In this document: positions 1-7,599 of the stretch, in pieces
Position numbering within the stretch: position 1 is the first letter of the stretch
Layout: each line of letters opens with the position of its first letter
Source of the DNA: an uncultured Bacilli bacterium
GTDB taxonomy: Bacteria; Bacillota_I; Bacilli_A; RF39; UBA660
NCBI GenBank assembly: GCA_947627525.1
Contig: CANQWJ010000011.1
Span: forward strand, 1-15,165
DNA: 15,165 bases
Direction of reading: 5' to 3'
Position numbers and translations under genes: made by a program
Notes under the pieces: generated by a model
The model's database searches: none
Seen by the model: only the letters and a program-made list of their open reading frames with translations
Told to the model about the DNA's origin: nothing

Positions 1-787
1 CTAATTGAATCATTTTATTTGTATAATTATCTATAGAAACTTCTCTATTTAAAGCACTTACTACTCCAGTAGTAACAGATTGTCCATAACCTAAAGTATT
101 ACCAATAGCAATAATACCATTACCTACTTTCAATTTACTAGAGTCTCCTAGCGTTGCTATTTTGATTTCTTTTAAAGTATCACTATCAATATCCTTTAAT
201 GAAACAGATATAATAGCTATATCTTTTCTTTCTGAAGTACCAACAACTTTAGCATCATAACTTTTTTCATTTATAAATTGAACAGACAATTCTTTAGCAT
301 CTTCAACTACATGATTATTTGTTAAAATCATAAGTTCATTATCTGATTTACTAATAATTATTCCAGATCCAGCACCTTCAGAATATTGATCTTCTCTAAA
401 GAAACTTGGACCAAATCTTCCAGATGAAATCAAAGTCTTACTCGTAATTGCAACAATAGATGGCATTACATTTTCAACAACATCAGATACATCTGTTATA
501 TATACACCATCAATATTAGGACCAACAGTTTCCGTATATTTTAGTTCTATTTTCTCTTTTTCTGTATTTTCGATATTTGAATTTAACTTAGGATAAACTA
601 TACCAAAAAAGGAAACAAATAAAATAACAATAATTAAAACCAATATACCTATAATGACAAATAAAATAATATTTTTTGATTTAGGACTTTTTTCACTAAC
701 ACTATCTTCTTCAATTATTATATTTTTCTTAGAAGTCGTTTCTTCTTTTTGAGATTTCTTTTTACTTTCTTCTATATCTTTAGACAT
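1..787 (-). CDS. htrA: HtrA/DegP-like membrane-anchored serine protease (C-terminal part beyond window)
   Basis: This is a surface serine protease of the HtrA family, which degrades or refolds damaged exported proteins. I translated 262 residues from the ATG at 787; the frame stays open to the left edge, so the gene is cut by the window and not broken. Residues 1-38 are charged and cytoplasmic, and residues 39-62 form one hydrophobic membrane anchor. The protease domain starts near residue 100. It shows GAGSGIII (138-145), the catalytic His in TNNHVV (His159), the catalytic Asp in RKDIAI (Asp189), and the strands leading to the active serine (VGNGIIAIGN, 221-230). The GNSGG serine motif and any PDZ domain would lie outside the window. 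GGAAGGTGA precedes the ATG at good spacing. It sits downstream of a two-component pair but has its own promoter and operator, after the kinase terminator. Family assignment is secure; the substrate is unknown. Confidence 0.93.
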   Translation of the reverse strand, partial: MSKDIEESKKKSQKEETTSKKNIIIEEDSVSEKSPKSKNIILFVIIGILVLIIVILFVSFFGIVYPKLNSNIENTEKEKIELKYTETVGPNIDGVYITDVSDVVENVMPSIVAITSKTLISSGRFGPSFFREDQYSEGAGSGIIISKSDNELMILTNNHVVEDAKELSVQFINEKSYDAKVVGTSERKDIAIISVSLKDIDSDTLKEIKIATLGDSSKLKVGNGIIAIGNTLGYGQSVTTGVVSALNREVSIDNYTNKMIQL

Positions 788-812
788 ATATTATCACCTT
801 CCATATGAGATA

Positions 813-845
813 ATCATAATGTATAAATATTAAAGAAATATTAAA
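813..845 (-). promoter_or_regulatory. htrA promoter with direct-repeat regulator box
   Basis: On the minus strand the box reads TTTAAT-ATTTC-TTTAAT (845 to 829). Ten bases (828-819) follow, then the -10 TATGAT (818-813). No consensus -35 lies 17 bases upstream of the -10, because the box covers that position; this is typical of an activator-dependent promoter. The same 17-base box with the same 10-base spacing precedes the response regulator gene at 2781. The first half-site overlaps the U-tract of the kinase terminator. The shape matches the CiaR box of streptococci (TTTAAG direct repeats separated by five bases). That the neighbouring regulator binds here is inferred. Confidence 0.8.
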
Positions 846-871
846 AAACATTAACTTTTTTTAGTTAATGT
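843..871 (-). terminator. Rho-independent terminator of the sensor kinase gene
   Basis: A 9-bp stem (ACATTAACT, 871-863, with AGTTAATGT, 856-848) closes a six-base A loop and is followed by a T-tract (847-843) on the minus strand. The stem includes the kinase stop codon at 865-867. It is AT-rich and so probably only moderately efficient. It separates the kinase transcript from the htrA promoter, whose operator it touches. Confidence 0.7.
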
Positions 872-2097
872 TCATTTATTTTAAATTTAACTTCAAAAGT
901 AGTATATCCATCTTTTGAATAGGCTCTAATATTACCATTATGAGCTTTTACAATATTCTTAGCAATGGCAAGACCTAAACCATATCTTCCACTTTTACGA
1001 TTATGACTTTTATCATTTCGATAAAATCTCTCAAATATCTTATCACATTCATCAGGTGGTATAGGATCACCCTTATTAGTTACTTCCAATTTTATTTCAG
1101 ATTTATCCCGTATCAAATTAACTTTAATTTTACTATTTTCTTTTCCATGACTAATAGCATTATCAATTAAAATAGATACTAATTCATCGATGCTTTCTTT
1201 ATGACAAGAGATGTTTATCTTTTCAACAATATCCGTTTCGATAGTTATATTTTTTTCATATGCTAAACTTTCAAATGTCAATGCTCTTTTCTCTATAATC
1301 ATAGAAATATCATTTTTACTAAAATTTTCTTGTTTTAAATATTCTGTTTTAGATAAATCAAGTAAGCGTGTTATTAAATTACTCATTCGATCAGATTCAC
1401 TTTTTAAATTGTTAATCCATTTTTCATTTTTCTTATTAACATCTAAACAATCGATATTTGCCATCATAACAGCAAGTGGTGTTTTAAGTTCATGAGATGC
1501 ATTAGCGACAAATTCTTTTTCTCTACTAAAACTCATCACAACTGGTTTAGTAATCCACTCTGTTATCTTTTTAGAAATGAAATAAATAATAATTTCACCA
1601 ATACCAACTAATAATAAAGAAATTGATAAGTTAGTGAGTAACATATTTCTAGTATTAGAAATATTTACAATAGTTAAAGAATTACCTTCTTCATAATTAT
1701 AAGTATATTCATTCCAATATAAACATCCAATTTTTAATTTACTCGTCGCATTATTAGAAATAATATTCTTAGCTTTATTGGTAATCTCATCACTAATATC
1801 ATTGTCACTATGACTTATTTTATCAACAATCTCATTATTTTCATTTAAGATAAATGTATAAACTTCATAGTCCATAACTTTTCTATTGCGAAGATCATCA
1901 TTAATAATAGGTTTAATTTCTTTATCAAATGGTTCATGTCTTTGATTAGTTAAATTTTTCATTCGCGTCAAATTGTTTCGTATTCCTTCATATTCTCTAT
2001 GGTATGTTTGAATATTAAAGAACGCAGCAAAAAACACAGCAAACAAAGAGATTATAATAAAAATGGTAAAAAATGTTTTCTTCTTTAAATTTTCCAT
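865..2097 (-). CDS. Two-component sensor histidine kinase (envelope-stress type, CiaH-like)
   Basis: This 410-residue membrane kinase senses an envelope signal and phosphorylates the regulator encoded just upstream. TM1 spans about 9-28, an extracellular sensor of about 120 residues follows, and TM2 lies at about 153-174. Only a short linker, with no clear HAMP domain, leads to the HisKA domain with phospho-acceptor His202 in ANASHELKTPLA. The catalytic domain has the N-box IDNAISHG (Asn313), a degenerate G1 region NKGDPIPP (341-348), FERFYR and the G2 box GRYGLGLAIAKN. The ATG is 6 bases from the regulator stop, and a GGAGG lies inside the end of the regulator gene, so the two are co-transcribed and probably co-translated. 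Gene order (regulator, kinase, htrA) and operator shape suggest a CiaH- or CssS-like role. The sensor domain is not recognisable by eye and the stimulus is unknown. Confidence 0.93.
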   Translation of the reverse strand: MENLKKKTFFTIFIIISLFAVFFAAFFNIQTYHREYEGIRNNLTRMKNLTNQRHEPFDKEIKPIINDDLRNRKVMDYEVYTFILNENNEIVDKISHSDNDISDEITNKAKNIISNNATSKLKIGCLYWNEYTYNYEEGNSLTIVNISNTRNMLLTNLSISLLLVGIGEIIIYFISKKITEWITKPVVMSFSREKEFVANASHELKTPLAVMMANIDCLDVNKKNEKWINNLKSESDRMSNLITRLLDLSKTEYLKQENFSKNDISMIIEKRALTFESLAYEKNITIETDIVEKINISCHKESIDELVSILIDNAISHGKENSKIKVNLIRDKSEIKLEVTNKGDPIPPDECDKIFERFYRNDKSHNRKSGRYGLGLAIAKNIVKAHNGNIRAYSKDGYTTFEVKFKINEH

Positions 2098-2103
2098 ATC
2101 CCT

Positions 2104-2781
2104 TTATTCCTCCATTTTATACCCTAAATTACGAACGGCCTTAATAGTTACTTTTGATCCAATAATCTTTATTTTCTTTCTCAAAAAAGATAAGTATGCT
2201 TCTAAATTATTGGACTCATAGTCCGTATCGATTCCCCAAACTTTATCATAAATTTGTTCTTTTGATATAATTTGTTCTTTATTATTCATAAAATATTCAA
2301 GTAATAAGAATTCGCGATAAGGAATGTTTATTGACTCGTTTGTGCTTACACAAGTTAGTGTAGAAGTCCTAATGTTTAATGATAAATCACTATATTCTAA
2401 TATATCTTTTACTTTATGATTTCCTTTATTTCTTAATTGAACATTGACGCGAGCAATTAACTCTTCAATATGAAATGGTTTTGTTACATAATCATCTGCG
2501 CCTGTATCAAATCCTTTTAATTTATCCTCTAATTCCGATTTGGCAGTAAGCATGATGACTTTAGCACTTATATCATTTTCTTTTATCTCTTTTAGTATTT
2601 CTAAACCATTCATTTTAGGTAACATTATATCAAGAACAATTAAATCATATGCATTTGTCATAGCATTATATAATCCATCTTCGCCATCATAACTCGTATC
2701 AACTTCATACTTTTCAGCTCGTAATTTTGTAGCAATAATATCAGCAATAGTCTCTTCATCCTCAACAACTAAAATTCGCAT
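2104..2781 (-). CDS. OmpR-family response regulator (CiaR-like)
   Basis: A 225-residue DNA-binding response regulator. The receiver domain (1-115) has the acidic pair Glu7/Asp8, phospho-acceptor Asp51 in LIVLDIMLP, Thr79 and Lys101 in VTKPF. The C-terminal winged helix (about 125-225) ends with the usual LGYKME pattern. It is the first gene of the regulator-kinase operon, with a strong GGAGGTGG site before the ATG. Its promoter carries the TTTAAT-N5-TTTAAT box found again before htrA, which suggests autoregulation and control of the protease. Family assignment is certain from the motifs. The CiaR-like label rests on operator architecture and gene context, not on sequence comparison. Confidence 0.94.
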   Translation of the reverse strand: MRILVVEDEETIADIIATKLRAEKYEVDTSYDGEDGLYNAMTNAYDLIVLDIMLPKMNGLEILKEIKENDISAKVIMLTAKSELEDKLKGFDTGADDYVTKPFHIEELIARVNVQLRNKGNHKVKDILEYSDLSLNIRTSTLTCVSTNESINIPYREFLLLEYFMNNKEQIISKEQIYDKVWGIDTDYESNNLEAYLSFLRKKIKIIGSKVTIKAVRNLGYKMEE

Positions 2782-2803
2782 CTTACCACCTCCAATTTCT
2801 AAA

Positions 2804-2836
2804 ATTATATATTACAAAAATTAAAGAAATATTAAA
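2804..2836 (-). promoter_or_regulatory. Response-regulator promoter with direct-repeat autoregulatory box
   Basis: On the minus strand TTTAAT-ATTTC-TTTAAT (2836 to 2820) is followed by ten bases (2819-2810) and a perfect -10 TATAAT (2809-2804). The normal -35 position reads ATATTT and lies inside the box, so activation by a bound regulator is likely. Box and spacing are identical to those before htrA at 813-845. Confidence 0.82.
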
Positions 2837-2879
2837 ATAGGCATTTATAAATAAAACTTTCAAAACAATTATAACATAG

Positions 2880-2906
2880 AAAAAGCAAACTACACATATA
2901 GCTTGC
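2880..2906 (-). terminator. Terminator of the 221-residue membrane-anchored protein gene
   Basis: On the minus strand GCAAGCTA (2906-2899) pairs with TAGTTTGC (2892-2885), 8 bp with one G-U, around a six-base loop and followed by five T (2884-2880). It lies about 60 bases after the stop codon and insulates the two-component operon promoter at 2804-2836. Confidence 0.75.
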
Positions 2907-2968
2907 ATATAGAAATTACTATATATTTAACAAATTGTAACTTATTTTCAAGATTTGACTATTTAAGT

Positions 2969-3634
2969 TTATAAATCGTTTATTGTCATATCTTTACTAC
3001 CAATATACACATCTCTATTTCCATCTAAAGTATTACATTTAATAATTGTGTAATTGCCATACTGATATATAATACTTCCCCCATCTCTATAGATATCTCC
3101 TTTTATGATGTTTTTATTTAAATCATTATTAGCTTTTTCAAGGATATCATTCATTGTTATTTTATTTTGTAGTAACGCATCTCTTAATGAAATACTATTT
3201 TCTGTTAATTCCGAACTATCACTATTTAAGTTTATAGCAATATTCCCTTCAAAAGCATATACATTATAATCTATATCTTTAACTTCATTTTTACCTATAA
3301 TTAATTCTTTTTGTTTTGGCTTTATTGCTGTTTTTTGATAAAAGACAAGACTAAATTGATTAATTGGTTGTTTTTCTTCTACTACATCAGTGTCATCATA
3401 AATAGGACAAGCAAATTTTGTTCCTTTCCAAGTAGTAACTTTTTCATTATTATTACAATGATAATGATTTACTAATAAACCTTTATCTATATAATAAATT
3501 TCTCCACCATAATATGTTTCTCTTAATTTTATTATGGGACTATTATCAAAAAATTTTGCTTGTAAAGTATCAAGTGCAACAATTCCTAGTAAAACACCTA
3601 GAACAATTAAAGTAATTTTTAAACTTTTTTTCAT
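2969..3634 (-). CDS. Membrane-anchored protein of unknown function
   Basis: A 221-residue protein I cannot assign a function. Residues 7-24 form a hydrophobic anchor or signal segment after MKK, with no lipobox, so most of the chain should be outside the cell. The N-terminal part has an NSPIIK...GGEIYYIDKGLLVNHYHC block with Cys60 and Cys76, which could form a disulfide. The C-terminal part (about 148-221) has a short helical stretch (LRDALLQNKITMNDILEKAN), then YRDGGSIIYQYGNYTIIKC (Cys200) and a TLDGNRDVYIG signature. I recall the same C-terminal pattern in uncharacterised clostridial proteins. It looks monocistronic, with an extended -10 at 3666-3674, a GGAGG Shine-Dalgarno site and its own terminator. 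No neighbour suggests a pathway. Confidence 0.85.
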   Translation of the reverse strand: MKKSLKITLIVLGVLLGIVALDTLQAKFFDNSPIIKLRETYYGGEIYYIDKGLLVNHYHCNNNEKVTTWKGTKFACPIYDDTDVVEEKQPINQFSLVFYQKTAIKPKQKELIIGKNEVKDIDYNVYAFEGNIAINLNSDSSELTENSISLRDALLQNKITMNDILEKANNDLNKNIIKGDIYRDGGSIIYQYGNYTIIKCNTLDGNRDVYIGSKDMTINDL

Positions 3635-3665
3635 AATTCCTCCAAATCAATATTTATCTATTATT

Positions 3666-3674
3666 ATTTTAACA
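3666..3674 (-). promoter_or_regulatory. Extended -10 promoter of the 221-residue protein gene
   Basis: TGT-TAAAAT on the minus strand (3674-3666) is an extended -10 about 32 bases before the ATG at 3634. No convincing -35 is seen upstream in the AT-rich run. Confidence 0.45.
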
Positions 3675-3725
3675 TATAAAAAAAGAAAATATATTATTAT
3701 TATTTATCTACTTTATAAATCACAT

Positions 3726-3750
3726 AAAAAGACCAACATTGATTGGTCTT
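3726..3750 (-). terminator. Terminator of the acyl-CoA ligase gene
   Basis: AAGACCAA (3736-3729 with 3750-3743 on the opposite arm) forms an 8-bp stem with a six-base loop. On the minus strand the 3' arm runs into a T-tract (3730-3726). It begins 10 bases beyond the ligase stop codon. Confidence 0.82.
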
Positions 3751-3760
3751 GTTTGTTTAT

Positions 3761-5518
3761 TTATTTTTTATTTTCAGACTTGCGTAATTCTTCTTCCTCT
3801 AATAATTTATAGTTTATCTTATTGTACAAAGTTATAGGTAAAGAATCTCTAAATTCAAAGTCTTTTGGAACAGAGTAAACAGCAAGTTCTTTTTTACATA
3901 ATTCTTTGATTTCTCTTTTTATTTTACTACTTGGTTCAATACCTTCTTTTAGAACAATAAAGGCTTTTGGTACATGCATTTTATATGGATGAGGAACGCC
4001 AACAACACAAACCTTACTTACAGCCTCACACTTAGATATTACCTTTTCAATCATTGATGGATAAACATTAAATCCTGATACAACAATCATTCTCTTCAAT
4101 CTTGATGTGAAGTAAACAACTCCACTAGGTGAAATATAACCTATATCACCCGTGTGCAACCATCTCTTACCATCTTTATGAATTCTAATTACATTATTTG
4201 TTTCTTCTTCATTATTTAAATATCCCATCATCAAAGTTGGTCCATTTACACAAATTTCTCCTTCTTCACCAAAAGGCAATTCTTCCATTGTTTCAGGATC
4301 ACATATTTTATAGACATTACCAACCATTGGAATACCTATACTTCCTGGTTCATTAGTTCCTGGGAAAGTATAAGCCGTTGCGGCAACACTCTCCGTCATT
4401 CCATATCCTTTTAAAATATTTACTTTGGCACCATGTTTGTGTAAAAAATTATTAATTCTTGTTTCAGCTTGAATAGAAAGGGAATCACCACCACTTATAA
4501 TGTATTTTAATTGTGACATATCAACGTCATCAAATTTTTTATTAGACATCATTCCTTCCCATAGAGTTGGAACTCCTAATATGACATGCGGTTTATCATT
4601 TTTCCATATTTTATAAAATCTATTAGCGTCATACTCAGGCATCAATATCGTTTCTACTTTAAGGCAAATTGGCGTATGAATACAAATTCCTAATCCAAAA
4701 CCATGGAATATAGGAAGAACAGTAACAATTTTATCTTTTGGTCTAACATCGATAACGTTAACAGCACTTTGTTGCGCAATTGCATTAAAACTATAATTAG
4801 AAATCATTATTCCTTTAGGCGTTCCTGTTGTTCCTCCACTATGAAGAATTAACGCTAAAGCATCGCTATCCATTTTGGCGTGATATTCACGTAAATTAGA
4901 TAACCCATATCCCATAAATTTTTTCCAACTCATATAAGCTGTATCATTAAATGATGGCTTTTTAGTTCTAATACTTCTCGTCAAAGTATAACCTAGATTT
5001 AAACCAAATGGCATACTCTCTTTTGGTGATACAAGAATTGTCTTATACACTAATGTTTCCGCTATGACATCTTTCATCTTGTCATAATTAAAATCAACTA
5101 AAAACAAAAATCTTGATTTAGATTCATTTAAATAAAACTTAACTTGTTCCGGACTAGATAAAGGATGAATGATATCCGCTACTGCCCCAATCTTATTACA
5201 AGCATAAAAGACATAAATAGCTTCTGGCATATTTGGTAAACATATTGTAACAATGTCCTTTTCTTTAACACCAAATTCACGCAATGCTCTTGCACAAGTA
5301 TTAATATGCTTAAAAAAATCATTATAACTAATTCTATTTTCAAAATAATTTAAAACAAAAAAATCAAGATCATTTCCAACTTCATCAACCATATAATCAT
5401 AAATTGATTTCTTCGTAAACTTTATTGATTGTTCTTCCCTTGAATAATAATCTAACCACGGCTTACCAGCACTCTTTTTCTTAAATAATTTAAAGAAAAA
5501 ATTACTTATTTTTCCCAT
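3761..5518 (-). CDS. AMP-forming acyl-CoA synthetase / fatty-acid--CoA ligase
   Basis: A 585-residue adenylate-forming enzyme that activates a carboxylic acid, probably a fatty acid, with ATP and then transfers it to CoA. The ANL-family motifs are in order: the phosphate loop HSGGTTGTPKG (226-236), GYGMTES (371-377), the TGD motif in WLHTGDIGYI (Asp458), the hinge region SRLKRMIVVSGFNVYP (472-487), and the C-terminal catalytic Lys region TLYNKINYK (Lys567). Arg476 stands where most relatives have the Asp of GRxKD. There is no N-terminal signal, but an amphipathic basic start (FFFKLFKKK) could hold it at the membrane. It is monocistronic, between its own palindromic promoter and terminator, with no beta-oxidation or lipid gene nearby, so chain length and pathway are unknown. 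AGGAGAA precedes the ATG. Confidence 0.92.
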   Translation of the reverse strand: MGKISNFFFKLFKKKSAGKPWLDYYSREEQSIKFTKKSIYDYMVDEVGNDLDFFVLNYFENRISYNDFFKHINTCARALREFGVKEKDIVTICLPNMPEAIYVFYACNKIGAVADIIHPLSSPEQVKFYLNESKSRFLFLVDFNYDKMKDVIAETLVYKTILVSPKESMPFGLNLGYTLTRSIRTKKPSFNDTAYMSWKKFMGYGLSNLREYHAKMDSDALALILHSGGTTGTPKGIMISNYSFNAIAQQSAVNVIDVRPKDKIVTVLPIFHGFGLGICIHTPICLKVETILMPEYDANRFYKIWKNDKPHVILGVPTLWEGMMSNKKFDDVDMSQLKYIISGGDSLSIQAETRINNFLHKHGAKVNILKGYGMTESVAATAYTFPGTNEPGSIGIPMVGNVYKICDPETMEELPFGEEGEICVNGPTLMMGYLNNEEETNNVIRIHKDGKRWLHTGDIGYISPSGVVYFTSRLKRMIVVSGFNVYPSMIEKVISKCEAVSKVCVVGVPHPYKMHVPKAFIVLKEGIEPSSKIKREIKELCKKELAVYSVPKDFEFRDSLPITLYNKINYKLLEEEELRKSENKK

Positions 5519-5549
5519 ATTTTTCTCCTAACATATCTATTTTCAATAG

Positions 5550-5589
5550 TTACAATAAATATTGTAAATCATTATTTAACATTTTACAA
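5550..5589 (-). promoter_or_regulatory. Acyl-CoA ligase promoter with palindromic operator over the -10
   Basis: On the minus strand the -35 TTGTAA (5589-5584) is followed by a 17-base spacer and the -10 TACAAT (5566-5561). The -10 lies inside a perfect palindrome, TTACAATA-AA-TATTGTAA (5550-5567, 8-bp arms). A protein bound there would block the polymerase, so a repressor is expected. The symmetry fits a TetR- or MarR-type regulator, but none is encoded in this window. Confidence 0.7.
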
Positions 5590-5638
5590 GTTCCACTAAA
5601 AAATTATTAATCTTTATTAAGGCATAAAAATACTATTT

Positions 5639-5673
5639 AAAAAAAGTAAACAGTTGTATTTTCCTGCCTACTT
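5639..5673 (-). terminator. Terminator of the GntR-ABC operon
   Basis: AAGTAGGCAG (5673-5664) pairs with CTGTTTACTT (5653-5644), 10 bp with two G-U pairs, around a ten-base loop and followed by T residues (5643-5639) on the minus strand. It lies about 50 bases past the permease stop. Confidence 0.68.
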
Positions 5674-5725
5674 GTTACATTATTTTATATGCTTTCACAA
5701 TATTCATTATGAGCATTATATTTTA

Positions 5726-6358
5726 TTAAAATTCTTTTCGCATTTGAAATCTCAATGATAAACGATAAGACCCATAGAGAAAAACAATTCCTAATATTAT
5801 TATTATAAAAACCCAATAGTTTTCTAAAAAGGCTAACCCATTTAAGAGGGTTGCAAAATCAATATAGTTAATAAGGATACCACCAAGAATTGCAATACCA
5901 AAGATGGTAACAAAAATAGCAATTCGTGCTTTTTCTATTCCTAATTTATAAATAATGGGATACATAAAAGATAAGACTAATATCGTTCCAAAAACGGTTC
6001 CCAAAGTTGTTGAAAAGATATATTCATAATCAAAAGTTTTCGTTTTGTTATAAGCAATTATAAAAGATAGACTCGTTGTTATAACAGTAATTATTAAAAG
6101 CATTAAAATTGTTGCTAAGTATTTAGCTCTAACACTGTCTTTTCTTCCACCAGGAAAAGTTGCTGCATAACTATCCCATTTATTAAATTCATCATAACTA
6201 AAACTAGAAATCATTACCACAACACTCATAAATGGTAAGATAAAGGATATATCCATTTCTCCAGTCAATCCCATTACCGCATAAACAATTATCAAAATAG
6301 CAAGCAATTTAAAGTTGCTCCTAATTACTGCTAAATCTTTCATCATAAATCCAAGCAT
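5726..6358 (-). CDS. ABC-2 family transporter permease (YtrA-operon type)
   Basis: A 210-residue integral membrane protein with about six hydrophobic segments (roughly 14-30, 36-52, 85-105, 113-138, 145-165 and 180-200) and a typical MLGFMMKDLAVIRSNF start. The size and layout match the small ABC-2 permeases (ABC2_membrane_5 type) found with GntR/YtrA regulators. It probably dimerises with the adjacent ATPase to form an exporter. Its ATG overlaps the ATPase stop by one base (TAATG), so it is translationally coupled as the last gene of the operon. The cargo is not evident; such operons often respond to cell-wall or peptide antibiotics. Confidence 0.88.
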   Translation of the reverse strand: MLGFMMKDLAVIRSNFKLLAILIIVYAVMGLTGEMDISFILPFMSVVVMISSFSYDEFNKWDSYAATFPGGRKDSVRAKYLATILMLLIITVITTSLSFIIAYNKTKTFDYEYIFSTTLGTVFGTILVLSFMYPIIYKLGIEKARIAIFVTIFGIAILGGILINYIDFATLLNGLAFLENYWVFIIIILGIVFLYGSYRLSLRFQMRKEF

Positions 6359-7215
6359 TATTTAACCCCCTTTATCATTAGTACCATTAAATCATCTAAG
6401 GTTATCTTATCGACTATATCAACATCATATTTCTTCTTGAAATCTTTTTTATTTTCAATTAGTACTTCATATTCATACTTATCTTTTTTATATTTAATAT
6501 AATCTTCTTTGGCTATTTTCTTAAACTCTTTTTCATGGCATTTGACAATTCCATATTTTTCTAATAACTCGTCACAAGTTTTAGATAAAGCAATTTCTCC
6601 ATCGTTTATAAAAGTGATGTAATCAGCAATTCGCTCTAAATCAGTTGTTATGTGACTGGAAAGAAGAATTGAACACTCTTCATCTTGAATGAAATCTTGA
6701 AAAATATCAATCACTTCACTTCTAGCAACAGGATCAAGTCCAGAAGTTGGTTCATCTAATATTAATAGTTTAGGATGATGTGATAGAGCTGTCGCTATTT
6801 CTAATTTTTTACGCATTCCTTTAGAAAAACTCTTTATTTGTTGTTTAGGACTCAATGAAAATTCTTTTAAGTAGTCATTAAACATCTTTTCATCCCAATT
6901 CTTATAAATGTATTTCATTGAGTTATTGACATCTTTTGGTGTTAAAATTTCCGGATAGAACATATCATCTAAAACAACACCAATATCTTCTTTAATTTTT
7001 CTTTCGTCTTTCTTACTATCTAATCCAAAGATTTTAACTTCACCACTATATCCTTTAATTATATCTAATATGGCTTTAATCGTCGTCGTTTTACCAGCTC
7101 CATTTTCACCAATAAAACCCATAATCATTCCTTTAGGTAAATTAAAAGTAATATTCTTTAATTCAAAATTATCATACTTCTTATTTAAATTTTTAACTTC
7201 TAATATATTTTCCAT
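6358..7215 (-). CDS. ABC transporter ATP-binding protein (YtrB-like)
   Basis: A 285-residue ATPase that powers the adjacent ABC-2 permease. It has Walker A GENGAGKTT (36-44), the signature SFSKGMRKK (129-137), Walker B LLILDEPTSG (150-159) and the switch His188. The Q-loop position reads GVVLDDMFYP, with acidic residues instead of Gln, as happens in this subfamily. After about residue 215 a C-terminal extension of about 70 residues is rich in Lys, Asp and Glu; it may contact the permease or other factors. The ATG overlaps the regulator stop by one base (TAATG), with a GGAGG inside the end of the regulator gene. Together with that gene and the permease this is a standard YtrA-type operon. The exported compound is unknown. 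Confidence 0.93.
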   Translation of the reverse strand: MENILEVKNLNKKYDNFELKNITFNLPKGMIMGFIGENGAGKTTTIKAILDIIKGYSGEVKIFGLDSKKDERKIKEDIGVVLDDMFYPEILTPKDVNNSMKYIYKNWDEKMFNDYLKEFSLSPKQQIKSFSKGMRKKLEIATALSHHPKLLILDEPTSGLDPVARSEVIDIFQDFIQDEECSILLSSHITTDLERIADYITFINDGEIALSKTCDELLEKYGIVKCHEKEFKKIAKEDYIKYKKDKYEYEVLIENKKDFKKKYDVDIVDKITLDDLMVLMIKGVK

Positions 7216-7592
7216 TATTTATCCTCCGAATATAAAATATTTAACATTTCAACAACTGTACTCTTACTAATTTTATTTGTTTTAGCAATAACTATTGCTG
7301 AATCTAATAACTCTTGTATTTTATTCAATTGTTCTTCTCTTGCTAAATCTTTATTTATTTTAGCGACATAAAATCCTTTTGATGGAATACTTTTAATATA
7401 TCCATCTTTTTCTAATTCTTCATAAGCATTCTTCGTTGTTATGACACTACATCGCAAATCTTTAGCAAGCACTCTAATTGAAGGTAATAATTCTTGTTCT
7501 TTTAATTCACCAGATATAATCTTATTTTTTATTTGTTCTTTTATCTGTTCATAAATAGGTACACCATTGGAATTACTAATTACTATTTCCAT
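7215..7592 (-). CDS. GntR-family transcriptional regulator, YtrA subfamily
   Basis: A 125-residue regulator. The winged helix occupies 10-77, with the classic PIYEQIKEQIKNKI start, LPSIRVLAKDL recognition region, TTKNAYEELEKDGYI and a wing ending GFYVA. The C-terminal tail is only about 45 residues of helix. It is too short for a FadR- or HutC-type ligand domain and diagnostic of the YtrA subfamily, in which the tail dimerises. It is the first gene of an operon with an ABC ATPase and permease and is very probably their repressor. Its promoter sits inside a 13-bp perfect inverted repeat (7600-7637), which supports autoregulation. AGGAGG precedes the ATG and overlaps the operator arm. The inducer is unknown. 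Confidence 0.93.
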   Translation of the reverse strand: MEIVISNSNGVPIYEQIKEQIKNKIISGELKEQELLPSIRVLAKDLRCSVITTKNAYEELEKDGYIKSIPSKGFYVAKINKDLAREEQLNKIQELLDSAIVIAKTNKISKSTVVEMLNILYSEDK

Positions 7593-7599
7593 AACTTCC

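Noticed and set aside
1211..1495. Plus-strand open frame of 94 codons inside the sensor kinase gene
   Set aside because: It is antisense to a well-supported kinase with all motifs, has hydrophobic AT-driven composition and no clear ribosome site.
2928..2940. TTACA-ATT-TGTTA as a third BceR box
   Set aside because: The spacer is three bases instead of four and it lies upstream of a terminator, with no promoter for a gene after it.
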